Shown here: in pieces, positions 58,286 to 64,000 of the stretch
Numbering within the stretch: position 1 is the stretch's first letter
Layout: each line of letters opens with the position of its first letter
NCBI GenBank assembly: GCA_907165275.2
Contig: OU015650.1
Coordinates: 14,042,001 to 14,106,000, forward strand
Length of the DNA stretch: 64,000 nt
Direction: 5' to 3'
From: Zygaena filipendulae
Lineage: Eukaryota > Arthropoda > Insecta > Lepidoptera > Zygaenidae
Program-made: the position numbers and the translations under genes
Notes under the pieces: generated by a model
Database searches by the model: none
Told to the model about the DNA's origin: nothing
Seen by the model: the letters and a program-made list of their open reading frames with translations, nothing else

Positions 58286-58608
58286 AGGTGCCACCATTAA
58301 TAAAAGTAAAGTTATTATTAAATGATAGTTTAAAAGTTTTTGGTATTTATGATTCTGGTTCAAATGTATCATTAATTAATGCAAGACTATTGAGAATACA
58401 GCCAAAAGAAAATATAAATAATATACAAAAAATTAACTTGAAAACTATTAATGGTGCGAAGAAAACAAATGGTATAGTAAAATTAAAAATAAAAATCGGC
58501 AGGATTGAAAGAAATATGGATGTTTTTGTAGTAGATAATGAAAATTTTAACTATGATTTTTTAATTGGTTTGGATTGCTTTAAAAAATTTCAAATTAATG
58601 CAAAATGA
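58286..58608 (+). CDS. pro: Aspartic protease domain
   Basis: About 107 residues in the -1 frame relative to gag, with the active-site motif YDSGSNVSLI (DSG in place of DTG) and the C-terminal hydrophobic-Gly motif FLIGLDCF. Protease matures Gag and Pol. It has no credible start of its own (GTG at 58288), consistent with frameshift expression. It ends at TGA 58606-58608 while RT is open in another frame overlapping by 44 bp. Confidence 0.85.
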
Positions 58609-60789
58609 AGAACTAGAGATTTTACAATGTAACAACAAAAAAGCAATGAATATAACCTTAAATGAAGAGGAAAACTATTTAAAAAATGATACTTCAAACA
58701 AAACAAATGTCAAAATTCCTGATGTACTAGGTGACAAAAATAAAGAAGAGTTTCTTTCTCACTCTGAGATATTAAAACAAGAAAGTAAACAAAAAAATAA
58801 ATGTGAGATAAATTTCAATGAACATATAAACTCAGATGATTTTGAAATGTCAGTAAATCATCTAGACTTGTACCAACAATCAGAAATTGATAAGTTGATA
58901 GAAAAATACAGACCGGTCTTTGCTCAGGATAAATACGACATAGGCACTGTGCGAGATTATGAAGCCCATATTGACTTGATGGTAGATAAATATTGTTACA
59001 AACGTCCATACAGATGCACACCTGAAGATAGAAGAGAAATAGAAGATCAAATATCAAAACTACTAAAGAAGAATTTGATTGAGGAATCTTATAGCCCATT
59101 TGCTGCCCCAGTAACTTTGGCATATAAAAAAGAGGATGGAAGGAAAACAAGGCTGTGTATAGATTTTAGAGAACTGAACAAAATTGTCGTCCCTCAGTCA
59201 CAACCTTTTCCGTTGATTGAGGACTTAATGATAAAAACTGTAAACTGTAAATATTTTTCGACTTTTGACATAAATTCAGCATTTTGGTCAATTCCATTAA
59301 AAATTCATGATAGATACAAAACTGCTTTTGTTACACAGGAAGGTCATTTTCAATGGACATGTCTCCCGTTTGGTTTAAAGACTGCTCCAGCCATTTTCCA
59401 AAGAATACTGGGAAACATCATCAGAAAATACGAACTATCTGATTTTGCAGTGAATTTTATTGATGATGTATTAATCTTTTCAAAAACGTTTACAGAACAT
59501 TTATTACACATATCAAGACTAATGGAGGCAATATTAACAGAAGGCCTTAAACTAAAATTTTCAAAATGTTCTTTTGCAAATAATTATGCCAAATATTTAG
59601 GTCATATAATAGAAAACAATTCAATCAGACCTCTAAAAGATTATTTAACTGCTGTCAAAAATTTTCCGGTTCCAAAAACAAAAAAAAATATACGACAGTT
59701 TCTAGGAAAGGTAAATTTTCATCATAAATTCGTACCACACAATGCAATCATCCTGGACCCGTTACACAATTTACTACGGAAAGATGTAAAATTTATATGG
59801 TCCACAGAATGTCAAGAATCGTTTGATAAAATAAAAGCATTGTTATGTTCAGAACCAGTCCTAAACATATTTGACCCTGAACAACCAATAAAAATTTACA
59901 CAGATGCTAGTCTCAAAGGTGTGGGAGCGGTGCTAAAACAAGAAGATAAAAACGGGAATAGTAAGCCAGTTGCTTATTTTTCAAAAAAATTAAATGAAAC
60001 CCAAAAAAAGAAGAAAGCAATATACCTAGAATGTCTGGCAATAAAAGAAGCTGTGAAATATTGGCAGCATTGGCTTATGGGAAAAGAATTTACTGTATAC
60101 ACAGATCATAAACCATTAGAAAATATGAACATCAAGGCTAGAACTGATGAAGAACTAGGGGATTTGACATATTATTTATCCCAATACTATTTTAAAATCA
60201 AATATAACCCAGGAAAATTAAACCAGGAAGCAGACTGTTTAAGCAGAAATCCAGTACTAAAACCTTCAGACAACGCTGAAGACTTTTTAAAAGTAGTAAA
60301 TTTAATTAACTTGAAAGATATAAAAAATGACCAACATATAAATCTAGAATTACAAAAAGGGAAGCTAATACTTGAGAATGAAATATACTATAAAAAGAAT
60401 AGAAACAGAAAAAAAATCATACTATCGGAAGAACTTAGCAAGACTCTAATAAAAGACGTCCATAACACTTACTGCCACATTGGGAGAACCCAGATGATAA
60501 GTAAAATAACACCATTCTACGCAGCAAAGAATATCATTGCAAACATAAAACATATCTGTGATTGTTGTGAAATTTGCATAAGAAACAAATCAAGGAGGAA
60601 ATCAAAATATGGTTTAATGTCACAATTAGGTCCAGCAACATACCCGTTTGAAATTATATCCATTGACACTATTGGAGGCTTTGGAGGATCAAGGTCGACA
60701 AAAAAATACTTGCACCTTCTGGTCGATCACTTCACAAGATATGCGTATATACTCACATCAAGAAATCAAAACTCCAGTGATTTTATTAA
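58565..60789 (+). pseudogene. pol: Pol part 1: RT, RNase H, start of integrase (interrupted)
   Basis: Numbering from the first ATG of the open frame: RT at about residues 120-340 with TRLCIDFRELN, FSTFDINSAFWSIPL, CLPFGLKTAP and catalytic FIDD at 298-301; RNase H with YTDAS (D447), LECLAIKEAV and YTDHKPL; then the integrase zinc finger (HNTYCHIG, CDCCEIC) and the first core aspartate in ISIDTIGG. The frame reaches the TTAA at 60786-60789, where the piggyBac-like insert begins, and stops 16 bp later. The frame relation to protease (+1) is unusual, so either one base was gained in the A/T run near 58580 or an uncommon recoding is used. RT copies the element RNA, RNase H removes the template, integrase inserts the DNA. 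Confidence 0.9.
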
Positions 60790-61951
60790 CACGTTCGCTG
60801 CGTGACCATTTTCAACGAACTTTCAACCAGTGCGTTTGAGACCTAAAAGAGCTCAAAACTTACCTATCCTTTGGTGCGTTTGAGACCTAATCAGTCTCCT
60901 AAAAATACAGTTTTGAAAATAATTTATATCTTCCAAAAAACCAATGATATATATTTAGAAGTTTTTGTAGGTCAAAGATAGCCTATTGCTCTATATTTTA
61001 CTAGGTTCGCACGCAGTTTTGACATTAGAATAAACTACAAATACCAAAAAAAAACTAGATATCGATTGTATCTCGTACCGCAACCGAAGATAGTTCAATA
61101 TTTGTAGTAAGTAGTGATGTGAATAAAATAATATCTCAGTTATCGATAAAAAAAGTGTTATTAAGGAATTTTATTTATAAACTTTGCAAAGTGTTTTTCA
61201 TTAAAACATGGTAAGCACATTGATTGATTGCATTTTGTGCAAATGGTAACAATTCTTTTAGATTTTTTAGAAGCGTCAGTGCTGTTTAATGTGCGTCGTA
61301 ATTTTTCATAACAACCCACACAACGTCTTTTTTTGTCGCCACGTTGGAAAACATGATCTGTACATCTTCCTTCGGGGAATTCTGTAATAAAATGCATTTT
61401 ATATATGTAAATAAACCACATGCAACCACATCAGTGAAGTAAATGCAATGGAATCCAATTTTATTAGTTTTCCTAATAGTGAAAAGGTATGTGTATTTTT
61501 GTTCTTAGGTTGGTGTTGCTTTAAAAAAATATATGATGGTATTAAATTAATGACCTTTTTTGAAATAAGGTATTTTCGAACGTGCGCGCGGCCTCCCACG
61601 TCGATGCTAGGACAACACTAAATCGAGTCACGCAGCGCCCGCGCCGCTCACCCTCCCTCTCTTGCGTCTACGAGGCCTACGATTCCACGAGTATCGAGAT
61701 GTCTCCTAACGCAAGGAATGAAAATAATTATACTACTGTGCGTTAGGGACCTAATCCATCTCAATTATTTTTTTTTATGTCATTAAATTCACTTTTAAGT
61801 AGGAAGCAAATATGTTTGTTTGTCTTACTCATACGTAAAGTACTTTACACGTTAGAGCCTCACGCAAGGAGTGAAACAACACGATTTTAGTCAACGCACA
61901 GTACAAAAGTCCAGCAAGAGATCTGATAGATAGCGTAACGCAATGAACGTG
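60790..61951 (-). mobile_element. piggyBac-like element nested in integrase
   Basis: Flanked by TTAA at 60786-60789 and 61952-61955, the fixed target of piggyBac transposases. The ends are inverted repeats: CACGTTCGCTGCGTGACC at the left; at the right GTAACGCAATGAACGTG, whose complement begins CACGTTCATTGCGTTAC. Subterminal repeats GTGCGTTTGAGACCTAA occur at 60830-60846 and 60874-60890, and a variant GTGCGTTAGGGACCTAA at 61738-61754. Most of the transposase is missing, so it is non-autonomous but its ends look intact. Confidence 0.88.
61161..61421 (-). pseudogene. piggyBac transposase C-terminal cysteine-rich domain
   Basis: The minus-strand frame reads FPEGRCTDHVFQRGDKK, RRCVGCYEKLRR and VTICTKCNQSMCLPCF, with NEKHF, the paired CX2C pattern of the cysteine-rich domain that binds DNA ends in piggyBac transposases. 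Upstream in the same direction is TTTATTACAG, a good splice acceptor, so this is probably the last exon of a source transposase. The catalytic DDD domain is absent. Confidence 0.8.
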
Positions 61952-61955
61952 TTAA

Positions 61956-62616
61956 ACTAATAAAAAATGTAACTCAAAGTTATAATATTAATACGATATT
62001 AACTGATCAATACCCTGGTATAAATTCCAAAGAATTTAAAGATTTCCTTAAGAAAGAAAACATAAGAATGGTTTTCACTGCTGTGGATTCACCATTTTCA
62101 AATGGACTCAATGAAAGGCTAAATCAAACTTTAGTCAACAAGATAAGATGTAAAATAAATGAAAAAAAAGAAAAAATTGCATGGACTACTATTGCAAAGA
62201 AATGTGTAGACAAATATAACGAAACGGAACATACAGTAACGAAATTTACCCCAAAATATCTCTTGGAAGGCGAAAACGTTGGTATTCTTCCACTTGAATT
62301 GAAACCGAGATGCACAAAAGAAGACCTAAAAAGAGATAGGACACTGGCTCTGGAGAACACAATGAAATCGCACAATTATAACAAAAAAATATTCAACCTG
62401 CATAGACAAGAATATGATTTCGAAGTTGGAGATAGAGTGTACGTAGAAAATGGGAATAAACTTAATAGGAAGAAAATGGATGAATTGCGGATAGGACCAT
62501 ACAAAATTTTGAAGAAGATTTCCAATTCAATCTATGAAGTCGATACCGGACGTAAGAAAGCGGAATCAAATCTGTATCACATTACAAAACTATCTCCAGT
62601 ATTTGTTAGTGAATGA
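61956..62616 (+). pseudogene. pol: Pol part 2: rest of integrase
   Basis: Continues the integrase after the nested insert: LTDQYPG with the second catalytic aspartate, then VDSPFSNGLNERLNQ with the catalytic glutamate (D,D-35-E core), followed by a C-terminal DNA-binding region (VGDRVYVENG, RIGPYKILKKI). The stop is at 62614-62616. The ATG at 62068 is internal and not a true start. If one TTAA and the insert are discounted, the reading frame on the two sides is continuous. Confidence 0.9.
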
Positions 62617-62655
62617 ACAATTGCATACAGTTCCATATGCAATTGTTACTCTCTG

Positions 62656-62666
62656 AAGGGGGGAGA
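62656..62666 (+). other. Polypurine tract
   Basis: GAAGGGGGGAGA-type purine run directly abutting TGTAAAG of the right LTR. It primes plus-strand DNA synthesis and fixes the LTR start and the plus orientation. Confidence 0.85.
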
Positions 62667-63056
62667 TGTAAAGAAAACCACGCACATACAAGCGGTTTCT
62701 TTAATAGGTCTTTGTCGTGTGATTGCCAAAGCCTAAGTACTTACTTTTGTTTTTTTTTATTTCGTTTTCTAAACGTCACACGTCATTCATGACGGGACAT
62801 TAATTTTAATTTGGCTGTCTAATAAATTACATAACCTTACGTTATCAAAGATATTTAAAGTTATAGATAGATAAGACCTGGAAATAAGGGCATTGAATGT
62901 TGTTTCTCTATATTCACAGGTAAGTAGTTTGTTAACAGATTCTTATTTCGTCAAATGTAAATTGGTAAAATAAAATATAATTCTCTATATTCACAGAGAA
63001 ACGCAATCACGTCTTGTTTCCTTACCCCTCCAAAACGAGTGTGAAATATCATTATA
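62667..63056 (+). repeat. 3' LTR
   Basis: Reads the same as the 5' LTR base for base as far as I could follow it, offset by 5,931 bp. Confidence 0.9.
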
Positions 63057-63544
63057 TATAATATAATTATTAATTATACCGTAAAATTATCTCATCAAAA
63101 TCATCATTATGATAATCATAACTAATGCTTATTAACCTAAAATAAAACTCTATTTGCTCACCGACGAACTAAACTTATTCAAATGGCTGGTTTGGTCATA
63201 GTTTAAAAAAATATACTGACTATAATATCAAAGCTAAACGCTCGTAGCAAAGTGCTACGGCGTAGCATTAAAGTCAGAAATCGTTGCACCAGTATTTATT
63301 GGAAATGAAATCTAATGGATGCTGCAAGTGAGATCGTTCCCTTTAGACCATAGCAGGCCATAACAAAAGGTGGTAGTTTATATTAATAGTGAGTAGGTAG
63401 TTGGTAGCGTACGTAGCAGAAACTAGGATAGATCGTAGCTCGACATTTTATTGAATTTTTTTATTTATTTTATCTGTTTATTTATTTTATTCTTACATGA
63501 AATAAAAAATATTTGCTTCTGTATGCTTATGTTTTATTTCTACA
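63057..63544. other. Flanking sequence with CTACG motifs
   Basis: AT-rich. AGTGCTACGGCGTAGCATT near 63249-63267 belongs to the CTACG/CGTAG palindrome group seen at three other places. No gene. Confidence 0.45.
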
Positions 63545-63754
63545 TCTATACTACTTATAAAGAGTTATAATTTATAAAGAGTACTAATTATATAGTTTAT
63601 GAATTGTGAGTTTGCGACGTAGTCTCTGGATCTAAACCGATTTTGAAAATTCTTTCACTTATTGGAAGCTAAGGTAGTCCTGAGATACGTTTTATCCCGA
63701 AATTCTCATGGGAACTCCGAAAATACCGCGGGTGAAACCGCGGGAGACAGCTAG
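63545..63754 (+). mobile_element. Helitron-like copy
   Basis: TCTATACTACTTATAAAGAG after A at the 5' end; GGGTGAAACCGCGGGAGACAG then CTAG/T at the 3' end. Confidence 0.65.
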
Positions 63755-64000
63755 TCTTCAATAAAGTTAGGTTTTGCCCACAAAAAGGACTCTAGATACA
63801 ATAAATATCACTTGGCCGATCAATATTTTATTTTTTAATGCACTTATAGAAACCATACAATGAGAAGCTAGGTCAGAATTGATTACTTTCTCCTTTAGAA
63901 AATATTTTTTCTTTGTTTATTCACAAAAGAAATCACGCTGTACTTTTTGAATAAAAATCGATACTTTGTTGCGTCCAGACGTTTGAGGTCGGAGGCATCG

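Larger units (their letters stand above)
56736..63056 (+). mobile_element. Ty3/gypsy-type LTR retrotransposon with nested piggyBac-like insert
   Basis: Complete element: two LTRs that appear identical, gag, protease, reverse transcriptase/RNase H, integrase and a polypurine tract abutting the right LTR. Order PR-RT-RH-IN places it in Ty3/gypsy. There is no env: only about 50 bp separate the integrase stop from the right LTR. Flanks are AT-only (TATA/ATATA), so the target duplication is ambiguous. Integrase is interrupted by a 1.16-kb TTAA-flanked element, and protease and RT are out of frame with each other, so this copy should not move by itself. Confidence 0.93.

Noticed and set aside
61399..61599. 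66-residue minus-strand ORF upstream of the piggyBac cysteine-rich domain as more transposase
   Set aside because: It is in a different frame, overlaps the probable splice acceptor and has no DDD-domain motif.

Overview
The window is AT-rich, repeat-laden nuclear DNA of an insect, almost certainly a moth or butterfly. The coding exons read as the insect nicotinic acetylcholine receptor alpha6 subunit, and the repeats (Helitron-like copies ending in CTAG, dense MITEs, a TTAA-flanked piggyBac-like element) are of the kind that fills lepidopteran introns. There are no bacterial or organellar features.

The one clear host gene lies on the minus strand between about 0.35 and 35.0 kb. Eleven exons or cassettes are visible, all with GT/AG borders and compatible phases. 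In transcript order they are exon 2 (35026-34887), cassettes 3-I (25581-25537) and 3-II (25078-25034), exon 4 (20485-20376), exon 5 (8816-8636), exon 6 (6158-6083), exon 7 (5548-5354), three 87-bp exon-8 cassettes (5042-4956, 4478-4392, 3211-3125), exon 9 (1489-1380) and exon 10 (578-352). The exon-3 and exon-8 cassettes are equal in length and phase, so each set looks mutually exclusive. They vary the ligand-binding domain and the channel-lining TM2. Exon 1 (signal peptide) was not found; the 3' exons lie beyond base 1.

The introns and the upstream half are built from transposable elements. Most informative are: a 5'-truncated LINE with 12-bp target duplication (6.6-7.5 kb); a non-autonomous LTR element with a minisatellite core (10.2-12.5 kb); six copies of a MITE with 4-bp A/T duplications (MITE-A); a 237-bp hairpin MITE that has inserted into its own centre (MITE-B); a MITE carrying perfect TGACGTCA palindromes (MITE-C); and more than twenty Helitron-like copies.

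From 51.8 to 54.5 kb lies a cluster of broken gene copies: a Polycomb-type MBT/SLED fragment, then two tandem intronless copies of the bHLH-PAS gene tango/ARNT.

From 56.7 to 63.1 kb lies a Ty3/gypsy-type LTR retrotransposon whose two LTRs look identical, with gag, protease, reverse transcriptase/RNase H and integrase. Its integrase is split by a 1.16-kb piggyBac-like element with intact ends. This nested pair is the most recent event visible in the window.
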